64,000 bases of DNA, taken from contig CAWIHA010000034.1 in the NCBI GenBank assembly GCA_963835855.1, forward strand, positions 1 to 64,000, in the 5' to 3' direction. The translations under genes and the position numbers were made by a program. The notes beneath the pieces are model-generated. The model was given only the letters and a program-made list of their open reading frames with translations, was not told where the DNA came from and made no database searches. Of this stretch, positions 17,844 to 25,753 are shown piece after piece. The stretch comes from CAWIHA01 sp963835855 (GTDB lineage Bacteria; Acidobacteriota; Terriglobia; Bryobacterales; Bryobacteraceae). Every line of letters begins with the position of its first letter. The first letter of the stretch is position 1.

Positions 17844-19106
17844 TTACCTCGCGTGTGTTTCCAATGAATTTGCAGCCAGAACGGCCGCGGGCTGCGCTCC
17901 CGAACCGGCCGCCTCAATGACGGAAATCAGGGACGGCACGATAGCGTGTTCGGAAAAACGCTTCGCGGCCGCCTGGAGCGCGGCGGACCGCCCGGCATTC
18001 GCGGCTGCCGCCGAGAGGATGTGCGCGATGACGCCTTCGACATCGCCGTGCCGCACGAAGAAAGCGAAACGGCTTCGACTTTCCGCGGGGATGGCTTCCG
18101 TGATGTGACTCGGCTGCGGGCCGATGTAAAGGAAAGGGATGCCGAGAGAGAGCACGTTGTAAATCTTGCACGGGTGGAGGATACCAACAAAGGGATCGCC
18201 CATGACGACGAGGTGCAGGTCCGCCGCGGAGAGCGAAGCGGAAAGCGTCCCAAAAGGCTGATAAGGCAAGCAGACGATATTGCCGGGCGCGTGCCGCGTG
18301 GAATACTCCCGGACTTTATGGAACTCGCTGCCGCCGCCCACAAAGCAGAAAACAATGTCCGGGCGGCAAGCCAGGTGGCGGGCGGCCGCGAGGAGCGTAT
18401 CCAGCGGGTGGCAAGGGCTGTGGTTGCCGGAGTACATCACGACGAACTTTTTCGTGAGGCCGTGAGCGGCCCGAAAACGCTCCCGGCCGTCGCGGTCGTA
18501 AGACACCGTGGAGTCGTGCGTCCAGGGCGGTAAAACACAAACTCGGGATTCAGAGATGCCCTTACTCGCGATGCGCTCGCGCATGAAGCGGTCGAGGACA
18601 ACGATGGTGTCCGACGACGCGAGGCTGAAGCGAAGCGCGCGGGAAAGTACACGCGCGGTGAGCGAGCGCGGATCGAGCCAGCCCGCGGCGATCGCTTCAT
18701 CCGGGTTCAGATCCATGATCCAGGAGACCAGGCGGCCACCCTTGAGGCGGACGAACCAGGCGGCGAGGAACGAGATCAGTGGCGGCGACGTCATCGCGAT
18801 CACGGCATCGTGGCGAGCGAGCGCGGCCAACCGGAGCGCGCAGGCAGCGAGAAAGGTTGTGAAATCGAGGGCGCGGCGCCAACGCGCCTGCTTCCCGAAG
18901 CCGGTGCTCCGGACGCGAAGGATACAGACGCCGCGCCAACTCTCCGCGAGCGGGAACAGGCGGGTGGGTTCGTCATAAGCGCGGCGGGACGCAATCACCG
19001 TGACATCGTGGCCGGCGGCAGCCAGCGCGCCAGCCAGATCGGAGGCGTGCTGCGCCGTCGAGACGACGTTGGGGTAAAAAGCCTGGTTGAGAATGAGAAC
19101 TTTCAT
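17844..19106 (-). CDS. Glycosyltransferase family 4 (WbuB-like)
   Basis: 420 residues with the GT-B two-domain plan. N-terminal: ILNQAFYPNVVSTAQHASDLAGALAAAGHDVTVIASRR, the usual opening of WbuB-type GT4 enzymes. C-terminal: VVMYSGNHSPCHPLDTLLAAA and a nucleotide-sugar binding region, CLPYQPFGTLSASLSAADLHLVVM. GT4 enzymes use a nucleotide sugar to extend lipid-linked glycan on the cytoplasmic face. It precedes the WecA-like transferase in the same operon, so it may add the second sugar. Sugar specificity cannot be read from sequence. Confidence 0.88.
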   Translation of the reverse strand: MKVLILNQAFYPNVVSTAQHASDLAGALAAAGHDVTVIASRRAYDEPTRLFPLAESWRGVCILRVRSTGFGKQARWRRALDFTTFLAACALRLAALARHDAVIAMTSPPLISFLAAWFVRLKGGRLVSWIMDLNPDEAIAAGWLDPRSLTARVLSRALRFSLASSDTIVVLDRFMRERIASKGISESRVCVLPPWTHDSTVSYDRDGRERFRAAHGLTKKFVVMYSGNHSPCHPLDTLLAAARHLACRPDIVFCFVGGGSEFHKVREYSTRHAPGNIVCLPYQPFGTLSASLSAADLHLVVMGDPFVGILHPCKIYNVLSLGIPFLYIGPQPSHITEAIPAESRSRFAFFVRHGDVEGVIAHILSAAAANAGRSAALQAAAKRFSEHAIVPSLISVIEAAGSGAQPAAVLAANSLETHAR

Positions 19107-19136
19107 CGCTTGCGGCGATCTCTGGATGCCTTGCAG

Positions 19137-20373
19137 TTAGCCAGTCCTGGTCTCAGACGCTAGTGGAGGTGCGATCAGCTCGCCAGTGTCAGGGACGCCT
19201 CGATCGCTGCGCCGGGGTTCCAAGAACAGCAGAACGGCCAAACACGCGAGCCAGGTGGCGCATTGGAAGACTCTGTAAGCCGCTACATCACACAGGTAAG
19301 CCGCAGGCCAAAGTGAAAGTCCCAAGACGATGAAGCCGGCCCACGCCAGACCGTTGTGATTTCGGACGGCAAGTTGTCCAAGAGCCATCAGCAGAAAAAT
19401 AAGGATTAGGTTGTCGCAGTGGGTATGATAGGTCCATAACCGTGCCGCAACGGCTGCAATGGCAAAATGCGTCAACATCGGCGCAGAGCGCCAGAGAAAG
19501 AACATCGCAGCCGCCAGAGCAACAGTAAAGATCCAGGCCACCTTCATGGCCATTGCAGTTTCCAGTCCTAGCTTCACGAAAACATTGATCAGGCTGTATC
19601 CAGCCAATACGTAGTCCTGCGCTGCGGTGCTCATTTGCCGCACCATCTCAAATGGATTGGTCTTCACCATGGGCCAGATCACTAAGCTGCCCGCGCCGAT
19701 GTAAACTAATGCTACCAGCGGTGTTTTCCATCGCCGCTTGAATAGAAAGGGTAAAAGAAAGGGTGCTGATAACGTGACCTTTGTCAGTGCAATGCCCACG
19801 AGCAAGCCGGCGAGGATCCACCTATCATGCCCATCCAGCAAGTAGGCCCCTACTAAAGCAGCCAGAACGACGACACCGTATTGGCCAAGGCCAAACGTCC
19901 AGCAAATACTGCTGACCGCCAGCAGCGATGCTGTGAGGAAGAGAGCCGCCAGCTTGCCCCCTGGACGTCCCAGCCCGAAGGCCCAAACCAGCAGGAAAGC
20001 GAGAAGACCTAGGTTCACCAATCCGTAATACAAACGCAGCGCCACAAGGTTGGAGGGCCATGTGAATAGCGCTCCGGTAAAGTAGGCCCAGGGAGGATAG
20101 CCTCCCACTAGTGAGGCTCAAGTCTGGATCAACCGCAGTGTCCCGCTCCACATGCGGCGTAGGCCGTTCTGCCATCTCCGCCAAGCGGCGCTGATAGACA
20201 TCAAACGGGTTCTTGCCACGCAACACGTAGCGCTGTTCCACCCAACGCCGGTGAAGATCGGCCGCGCCGGTGAAGAGGTAGTAACTGCCGCGCAGCAGGT
20301 AGACAGCGCCGAGGGCCAAAAGGAACACCGTAAAAACACGGAGCATTCTGTCATTTTCCGGGAAGTTGATCAT
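19137..20373 (-). pseudogene. Glycosyltransferase family 87-type membrane protein, one frameshift
   Basis: The N-terminal part (20373 down to about 20115: MINFPENDRMLRVFTVFLLALGAVYLLRGSYYLFTGAADLHRRW, then DPDLSL) and the C-terminal part (from about 20108: GGYPPWAYFTGALFTWPSNLVALRLYYG) join smoothly as DPDLSLVGGYPPWAYFTG if one base is corrected near 20107-20115. The product would be about 410 residues with about ten transmembrane helices, in line with GT87/GT-C polyprenyl-phosphate-sugar transferases acting on the periplasmic side. The rest of the reading frame is intact. It is read away from the divergent heptose gene. Confidence 0.7.
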
Positions 20374-20438
20374 CGCGATGCGCGCCCTCGAACACGCCGG
20401 CGCCGGGAGAAAGCTGCTAGATTAACTTCGTTGGACGA

Positions 20439-21518
20439 ATGATGGGAAAGATCCTTTCTCTGACGGCCGCGGACGCCTGGATTGCCAAGCAGCGAGCGGA
20501 AGGGCTTTGCATTGGATTCACCTGCGGAGCGTTCGACATCCTGCACGCCGGGCATGTGGACCTGCTCGAGCGGGCCAGGGCCTTGTGCGACCGGCTGCTG
20601 GTCGCGGTGAACTCCGACGATTCGATCCGCCAGTACAAGGCCCTGTTGCGCCCCGTGAATCCCCAAGGCCAGCGGATGCGAGTAGTGGCGGCGCTCGCGT
20701 GCGTCGATGCGGTCGTGCTCATGGAAGATACGCGCCCGGCCGGCCTCATCGAGCGCTGGCATCCAGATCTGTACATCAAGGGCGGCGATTACGAGGCGGC
20801 GGGCTTGCGATCGCAGCCTCAGGTAGAAGCGTATGGCGGCCGGGTGGTTCTGCTGCCGTTTCATGTCGATCAGAGCACATCGTCCATCCTGGAACGCGTC
20901 CAGGCGATCGCCCTGCACCACGCTGGGCCGGGCGGCGGCCAAACCACAGCGCGCTTGGTGTTCGTGGATCGGGATGGAACGCTGATCCGCAACGTCCCCT
21001 ATCTCCACGATCCGGGCCGCGTCGAACTGCTGCCGGGCGCCGGAGAAGGGCTGGCGGCGCTTCAGGACGCCGGATTCCGCATCGTGATCGTCACCAACCA
21101 GCAGGGCATCGGCCTGGGCTATTACAAGATTGAAGATTTCTTCGCGGTCAACCAGGAGCTGTTCCGGAAGCTTTCGCCCTACGAAGTGAAGATATCCAGG
21201 ATTTATTTTTGTCCACATTCGCTCGCCGACGGCTGCGCTTGCCGGAAACCCCGTTCGGCATTGATCGATGCGGCGCTGAAGCACTATGGCGCGCAAGCGG
21301 CGGACTGCTACATGCTGGGCGATTCGGCGGGCGACATCGAGGCAGGCCAAGCTGCCGGCTGCTGCCCGGTTCTGATCGGGCGCGAAAACGCTCCGGGGGC
21401 CCAGCAGGCAGAGTCCTTCAGCGACGCGGTCCAGTGGATACTGGCGCGCGAGGCGAAGCGAACGAATCGGCGCGAGGTGTCCGGTCATTGCGGAAAATCT
21501 GGGGAAGAACTGCCCTGA
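20439..21518 (+). CDS. Bifunctional heptose-1-phosphate adenylyltransferase / D,D-heptose-1,7-bisphosphate phosphatase
   Basis: 359 residues in two domains. Residues 1-165 are the RfaE2/HldE C-domain nucleotidyltransferase: FTCGAFDILHAGHVDLLERARAL (HxGH), AVNSDDSIRQYK and PDLYIKGGDY. Residues 170-345 are a HAD phosphatase of the GmhB type: FVDRDGTLI (nucleophile Asp), IVTNQQGIG, the Cys/His zinc site FCPHSLADGCACRKP and MLGDSAGDIEAG. Together they carry out two steps of ADP-L-glycero-D-manno-heptose synthesis; the kinase step is in the convergent gene next door. Usually these are separate proteins, or the adenylyltransferase is fused to the kinase. The two convergent genes overlap by 34 bp at their 3' ends. 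Confidence 0.92.
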   Translation: MMGKILSLTAADAWIAKQRAEGLCIGFTCGAFDILHAGHVDLLERARALCDRLLVAVNSDDSIRQYKALLRPVNPQGQRMRVVAALACVDAVVLMEDTRPAGLIERWHPDLYIKGGDYEAAGLRSQPQVEAYGGRVVLLPFHVDQSTSSILERVQAIALHHAGPGGGQTTARLVFVDRDGTLIRNVPYLHDPGRVELLPGAGEGLAALQDAGFRIVIVTNQQGIGLGYYKIEDFFAVNQELFRKLSPYEVKISRIYFCPHSLADGCACRKPRSALIDAALKHYGAQAADCYMLGDSAGDIEAGQAAGCCPVLIGRENAPGAQQAESFSDAVQWILAREAKRTNRREVSGHCGKSGEELP

Positions 21519-22504
21519 GCCGGACCGGCAGCATCGCCAATCGCGAGGGCTAGTTTTTCGTACGAAACGGCGACCGTGCCGACCTCGGCGACGGCGAGTC
21601 CGGCTGCAACATTCGACAGCCATACAGCGTCTTCGAGCGTGGCTCCGGAGGCAAGCGCAAGCGCGAGCGCGGCGGTCACGGTATCGCCGGCGCCGGTGAC
21701 GTCGTACACCTCGCGGGCAGAAGCCGGGAACTGGCGCTCCGGCGCGCCAGGACACAGGAGGGTCATTCCCTCCTTTCCCTCCGTGATTACCACGGCGGTG
21801 GACCCCATCAGCGTGACGAGCTGCCGTGCGGCCGCGAGCGTTTCGTCGTGAGTGCGAACGGGGCGCCCGGTCAGCGCGGCGAGTTCGCTGCGGTTCGGCT
21901 TGATCACGGTGGCGCCGGCGTAGATGCGGCAGTCGTTCCCTTTGGGATCGGCCACCACGGGCTTGCCGCAGCGGTTCGCGGCCGCAATGATCCGGCCGAG
22001 CAGCTCGGGCACGAGCAAGCCCTTGGCGTAATCCGAAATCAATACTGCATCCACGGCTGGAATCGCCTGCTCCGCCCGCGATGCCAGCTCTGAAACGATC
22101 ACCGGCGCAATCGGAGCCGTGTCCTCCTCGTCGATACGGACCACGTGCTGGTCATGAGCGATGATGCGCGTCTTGACCGTGGTCGGACGAGCCGGATCGC
22201 TGAGCAAGCCGGAGCAGTCTATCTTCCATTTTGTGACGAGATCCCGCAGCTCGCGGCCGGCGTCGTCCTGGCCGATTACACCAAACAGACAGGCTGCGGC
22301 GCCCAGGGCGGCCACGTTCGACGCACTGTTGGCCGCGCCGCCGGGTGCCCCGTAGGCGCCCATCCTGCGGACCACCGGCACCGGCGCCTCGGGCGAGATG
22401 CGATCGACGACACCCCACCAATAGCGGTCGAGCATCAGGTCGCCGGCGACGAGAATCCGCTTGAGGCGAAACTGTCCCAGCGCTGTTCTCACGCCAGTTT
22501 TCAT
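21485..22504 (-). CDS. hldA: D-glycero-beta-D-manno-heptose-7-phosphate kinase
   Basis: A PfkB/ribokinase-fold sugar kinase. The N-terminal motif LVAGDLMLDRYWWGVVDRISPEAPVPVVR is diagnostic of RfaE domain I (HldE kinase, HldA). GGAANSASNVAALGA and the ATP/anion site YDVTGAGDTVTAALALALASG (catalytic Asp) follow. It phosphorylates heptose-7-phosphate at C1. The ATG at 22504 overlaps the stop of the upstream GT9 gene as ATGA; a longer frame to 22522 is less likely. It partners with the adenylyltransferase-phosphatase fusion that converges on it, so the ADP-heptose pathway is here except the isomerase GmhA, which I do not see. Confidence 0.93.
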   Translation of the reverse strand: MKTGVRTALGQFRLKRILVAGDLMLDRYWWGVVDRISPEAPVPVVRRMGAYGAPGGAANSASNVAALGAAACLFGVIGQDDAGRELRDLVTKWKIDCSGLLSDPARPTTVKTRIIAHDQHVVRIDEEDTAPIAPVIVSELASRAEQAIPAVDAVLISDYAKGLLVPELLGRIIAAANRCGKPVVADPKGNDCRIYAGATVIKPNRSELAALTGRPVRTHDETLAAARQLVTLMGSTAVVITEGKEGMTLLCPGAPERQFPASAREVYDVTGAGDTVTAALALALASGATLEDAVWLSNVAAGLAVAEVGTVAVSYEKLALAIGDAAGPAQGSSSPDFPQ

Positions 22505-23592
22505 TTGCACTTGCCCGCGCATTTATCCAGTATGCGCTCTACCGCGCGCCAGACTTCATCTACAGTGATCTCATTCATGCAAGGATGCCCTTCCACGGGA
22601 CATTCGAAGTGCAGGCAGCCGGCGCAAAGCGGGGACCGGCGCACAACCGTATGGCCTTGGCCCAAGGGGTCCCAGTGTCCGGGATGGCTGTTCGCACTCT
22701 GAATGATCACGCAAGGAACGTTCACGGCGGCTGCCAGATGGGTGGTCCCGGTATCGAGGCCGATGAGCAAGCCGCAGTGGCTCAGCAACGCCGCCGATCC
22801 TGCGACCGAAAATGAACCGGCGGCAACGATTCCCTCTCCGCCCCACGCGGCGGCCATGCGCTCAGCAATGCCTCTGTCAGCGGCCCCGCCAACGACGACG
22901 ATCTCCGCGCGGCGCCCGGTGAGTATGCGGCGGCTAAGATCGATAAACCGCTCGGCCGGCCAGGCGTTCGCCCGCTTGTTGCAGCCTGGAGCAATCGCAA
23001 CGAGAACGCGCCCGGGTTCCCGGCGGCGGGCGCGCAGCCAATTGCGAACGCTCGCCGCTTGTCCCGCGTCCACAGTGAGCAGCGGCAGCCGGAAGCAGCC
23101 GTCCGTGGTGCTGAGGATGCCGTCGCGGTGCAGGCGTTCGAGGCGGAGCACGGCCTCATGGCTCGATGCGCGCGCGCAGCCGTTTTCGTCACGCGGATGC
23201 ACAAGCTGCCGCGGAAGAGGGCGGAAGCCGATCATGCGCCGGATTCCACACAGGCGGAAGAAGGTCCGGTCCCGGGCCAGCGCCGCCTTGGGCCGGTCGC
23301 TCGGGAGCAGGCTCACGACCGCGTCAAAACGCATTGGACGGAGCCGGCGCCAGAGATCGAATGCGCTGCCGAGCTTTCCTGCGGCCGATCTCTCGGCTGA
23401 GTACGGCAGGAATGACTGGACCAAGCCGGTTCCGGCCAGCACCTCCTCCGAAGTCACGAGCCCGCTTTTGTTCACATCGTGCAGCAAATCGATCCGTGCC
23501 CGCTCGCCGAAATGCGCACGGATCGCCCGCAAGGCCGGAATCGATACGATCGTATCGCCTAGCGAACCGATCTGGTACACAAGGATGCGCAA
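22501..23592 (-). CDS. Glycosyltransferase family 9 (heptosyltransferase-like)
   Basis: 363 residues, GT9 family. ILVYQIGSLGDTIVSIPALRAIRAHF is the GT9 start motif and IGLDTGTTHLAAAVNVPCVII the conserved ADP-heptose binding segment; FRLCGIRRMIGFRP is also typical. GT9 enzymes transfer heptose to lipopolysaccharide core. A C-terminal Cys cluster (LCAGCLHFECPVEGHPC) is common to a subgroup and may bind metal or form disulfides. It is coupled to the heptose kinase by ATGA overlap, which supports heptose use. Confidence 0.92.
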   Translation of the reverse strand: MRILVYQIGSLGDTIVSIPALRAIRAHFGERARIDLLHDVNKSGLVTSEEVLAGTGLVQSFLPYSAERSAAGKLGSAFDLWRRLRPMRFDAVVSLLPSDRPKAALARDRTFFRLCGIRRMIGFRPLPRQLVHPRDENGCARASSHEAVLRLERLHRDGILSTTDGCFRLPLLTVDAGQAASVRNWLRARRREPGRVLVAIAPGCNKRANAWPAERFIDLSRRILTGRRAEIVVVGGAADRGIAERMAAAWGGEGIVAAGSFSVAGSAALLSHCGLLIGLDTGTTHLAAAVNVPCVIIQSANSHPGHWDPLGQGHTVVRRSPLCAGCLHFECPVEGHPCMNEITVDEVWRAVERILDKCAGKCK

Positions 23593-23658
23593 AGCGATTT
23601 CCTAAGCGAAGCGGGGAGCGTCGGCCACAGGCCGATGCAAAGAGATGCTCCGCCTGCT

Positions 23659-23664
23659 TATAAT
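23659..23664 (+). promoter_or_regulatory. Perfect -10 box just before a start codon
   Basis: TATAAT at 23659-23664 lies 6 bp before the ATG at 23671, so transcription would begin about at the A of the ATG, giving a leaderless mRNA. The -35 region (TGCAAA at 23636-23641) is poor. Confidence 0.4.
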
Positions 23665-23670
23665 CCTGTT

Positions 23671-24309
23671 ATGATTCCGAAGCCTTTCGAGTTCGGATAC
23701 TCCCACGTTCAGCCGGCGTGGAACCACAGTATCGTGTTCCCGCCGATTCTGGAAGCGCTTAAGTCCGTGCCGTCCGATGGCGCGATCTTGGACATCGGCT
23801 GCGGGAATGGGGCCATGCTGGCGGAGATCCAAAAGCGTGGGACATAGAGCCTTTATGGCGTCGAGAGCTCCAAATCGGGAGTTGAGATGGCACGCAGCCA
23901 GGGTTTCGATGTTCGCCTCGCGGACGGCGCCACCGGCCTGCTCGATTGTTTCGCCACCGGCAGCTTCGACCTGATTATCAGCGTGGAGGTGATCGAGCAC
24001 GTGTACGATCCACGTGGACTTCTGCGCCAGGCGCACGCGCTGTTGCGCCCGGGCGGGCAGTTGCTCCTGACCACTCCTTACCATGGTTACTTGAAGAACC
24101 TTGCGATTGCGCTTGCTGGCAAGGCCGACTCGCACTGCGATGCGCTCTCGGATGGCGGCCACATCAAATTTTGGTCGCGCAAGACGCTGTCCTTGCTGTT
24201 GGAAGAGGGTGGATTCGGCAATATTCGCTTCTACGGCGCCGGGCGCGTTGCCTATCTATGGAAGAGCATGGTACTTACTGCAACAAGAATCGCCATTGAT
24301 CCGGTTTAG
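23671..24309 (+). pseudogene. SAM-dependent methyltransferase, in-frame stop
   Basis: The frame from ATG 23671 encodes MIPKPFEFGYSHVQP..ILDIGCGNGAMLAEIQKRGT, a class I methyltransferase motif I, then meets TAG at 23845-23847. The same frame resumes at once with SLYGVESSKSGVEMARSQG (motif II region) and continues through FDLIISVEVIEHVYDPRGLLRQAHALLRPGGQLLLTTPYHG (UbiG/COQ5-like) to TAA/TAG at 24309. A single TGG-to-TAG change explains the break. The product would be 212 residues. Its 3' end is duplicated at 25689-25753. It sits at the far end of the polysaccharide locus, convergent with the next gene. Confidence 0.8.
24214..24277 (+). repeat. Upstream copy of a 64-bp direct repeat
   Basis: This segment inside the methyltransferase gene (encoding FGNIRFYGAGRVAYLWKSM) is repeated at 25689-25753 with about six differences, on the same strand. 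Confidence 0.85.
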
Positions 24310-24348
24310 CGTCGCGATATGAGGTTGAGGAACGTGAGCCGCCCTGGC

Positions 24349-25527
24349 CTACTTGAGCAGTGACCCTCTAAGCAACCCATGTAAGATTCCGAAAGCCCGA
24401 TACGTGTTTACCGCGGACAGTCCAGCCAGCACACCGCCGCAGATGCTTGCCATAAGCAGCAGTGGAAACCGGTCCAGCCATTTGCGATAAAGCAAGAAAA
24501 ACAGAAGGCCCCACACCGGCCCTGTATAACGCAGATACTCTACCCACGCCCAATAGGTATTGTACGAGAAGAAGAATAGAAGGTAAAGTAACACCGCAAT
24601 CGTTTCAGCGGGATACTTATTCCACACGATTCTCAGGCGGCCGCTCGTCCATCCCAAAACCACGGCTATCAGGGTGAGAATGACCCAGAAAAAAATCTTT
24701 GCGGTATTGAATAGTGATGCTCCGCCATGAGTCATCTGCTTGATGAAGACGTACAATGGTAGCGTCAGCGGGAAATTGCTATACCAGGACGGCGAATAAC
24801 CAGCCACATTTGCAAACGGAGACGCGAACTTGGCTGTCAGCGGCGCCGAATAACACGCCGCTACCGTAAGGACAACGGCGAGCGAAGCCCACAGAACGCG
24901 GTACCGCCTCTCGCGCGTGAGCAGTACCCAAATCCCGGCCGCCGCAAATACTCCGACTGGCCGGACCACCGTTGCCAATGCAGCCAATGCCGATGCAAGT
25001 AGGAACCACCGGCGCCGCGCCGCCAGGAACGACGAGAGCAGCAAAAGCGTAAAGAGTGGCTCGGCGCCGCCGAGCACGAATCGTTGCACCATGCCGGAAT
25101 TCAATGTCGCAAAACAGGTTGCGGGCCAGAACCCGTACAGGCGGTACACGATGTAAATCGCTGCGAGGCCGCAGGCATACGACATGATCCAGAAGCTGTT
25201 CCCTTCATTCAATCCGGTAACCGAGGAAACCAAGGCCGTGGCGTAACCAGTTCCCCAGAACAGTTGGGGTTTGATCAAAGAGAAGTCCCAGGTCTTGATT
25301 GCATGCGCGATACTGATGTAGCCAAAATTATCTGCGGAATGCCAAACCAGATGCCAAAAGTCCGAAAAGGAGACGATTACCAAGACGCAGCACGCCTGGC
25401 ACAGGATCGTGAATGTGAATAGCAGGGAAAGCTCGCTCCGGGTGGAGTCTTCGAGACAGGCCGGGATGCGTGCCCCGCCACGCTCAACCAGAGCGAAGCG
25501 GCTGGATGGCCGTGGAGTTTCAGGCAT
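24349..25527 (-). CDS. Polytopic membrane glycosyltransferase (GT39/GT83-like)
   Basis: 392 residues with about ten predicted membrane helices. The pattern of an early acidic periplasmic loop (HSADNFGYISIAHAIKTWD) and later hydrophobic pairs with RPVGVFAAAGIW resembles GT-C enzymes of the ArnT/PMT class, which use polyprenyl-phosphate sugars outside the membrane. No catalytic residue can be assigned with certainty. It is the most distal gene of the long - strand polysaccharide locus, following a 200-bp stretch of gene remnants. Confidence 0.65.
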   Translation of the reverse strand: MPETPRPSSRFALVERGGARIPACLEDSTRSELSLLFTFTILCQACCVLVIVSFSDFWHLVWHSADNFGYISIAHAIKTWDFSLIKPQLFWGTGYATALVSSVTGLNEGNSFWIMSYACGLAAIYIVYRLYGFWPATCFATLNSGMVQRFVLGGAEPLFTLLLLSSFLAARRRWFLLASALAALATVVRPVGVFAAAGIWVLLTRERRYRVLWASLAVVLTVAACYSAPLTAKFASPFANVAGYSPSWYSNFPLTLPLYVFIKQMTHGGASLFNTAKIFFWVILTLIAVVLGWTSGRLRIVWNKYPAETIAVLLYLLFFFSYNTYWAWVEYLRYTGPVWGLLFFLLYRKWLDRFPLLLMASICGGVLAGLSAVNTYRAFGILHGLLRGSLLK

Positions 25528-25615
25528 GGCCGCTGTGCCTCATTTGGAACTGTAAAAGTTAATTAACATCAGGTCTACACCGTACAGCCTGCGCCACCAC
25601 CGAGCCTCGCGCCTC

Positions 25616-25685
25616 GTTGAAGAGCGCCCCGGCATAGTTCCTGGCGCAATCATCGAGTTCATATGGCAGCGGAAACGTCCGATTT
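25616..25685 (-). pseudogene. Remnant of a paralogue of the neighbouring GT39-like gene
   Basis: On the - strand this stretch encodes RTFPLPYELDDCARNYAGALFN, matching RTFPLPCALDDRARNYAGSLFD of the adjacent gene (25880-25949). DNA identity is about 75-80%. It is a short C-terminal fragment of a lost or recombined copy. The rest of the 25528-25726 gap shows nothing else except the remnant below. Confidence 0.75.
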
Positions 25686-25688
25686 GGG

Positions 25689-25753
25689 TTCGGCAACATT
25701 CGCTTCTACGGCGCAGGGCGCGTTGGCTATCTCTGGAAGAGCATAATACTTAG
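25689..25753 (+). pseudogene. Remnant of a methyltransferase 3' end (second copy of the 64-bp repeat)
   Basis: On the + strand it encodes FGNIRFYGAGRVGYLWKSI and is about 90% identical to 24214-24277. It abuts the GT remnant directly, and it overlaps the 3' end of the GT39-like gene, supplying that gene's last codons on the other strand. Confidence 0.8.

Noticed and set aside
20370..21755. 461-residue - strand frame opposite the heptose gene
   Set aside because: Contradicted by clear HldE2-GmhB motifs on the + strand; the - frame has only Arg-rich composition.
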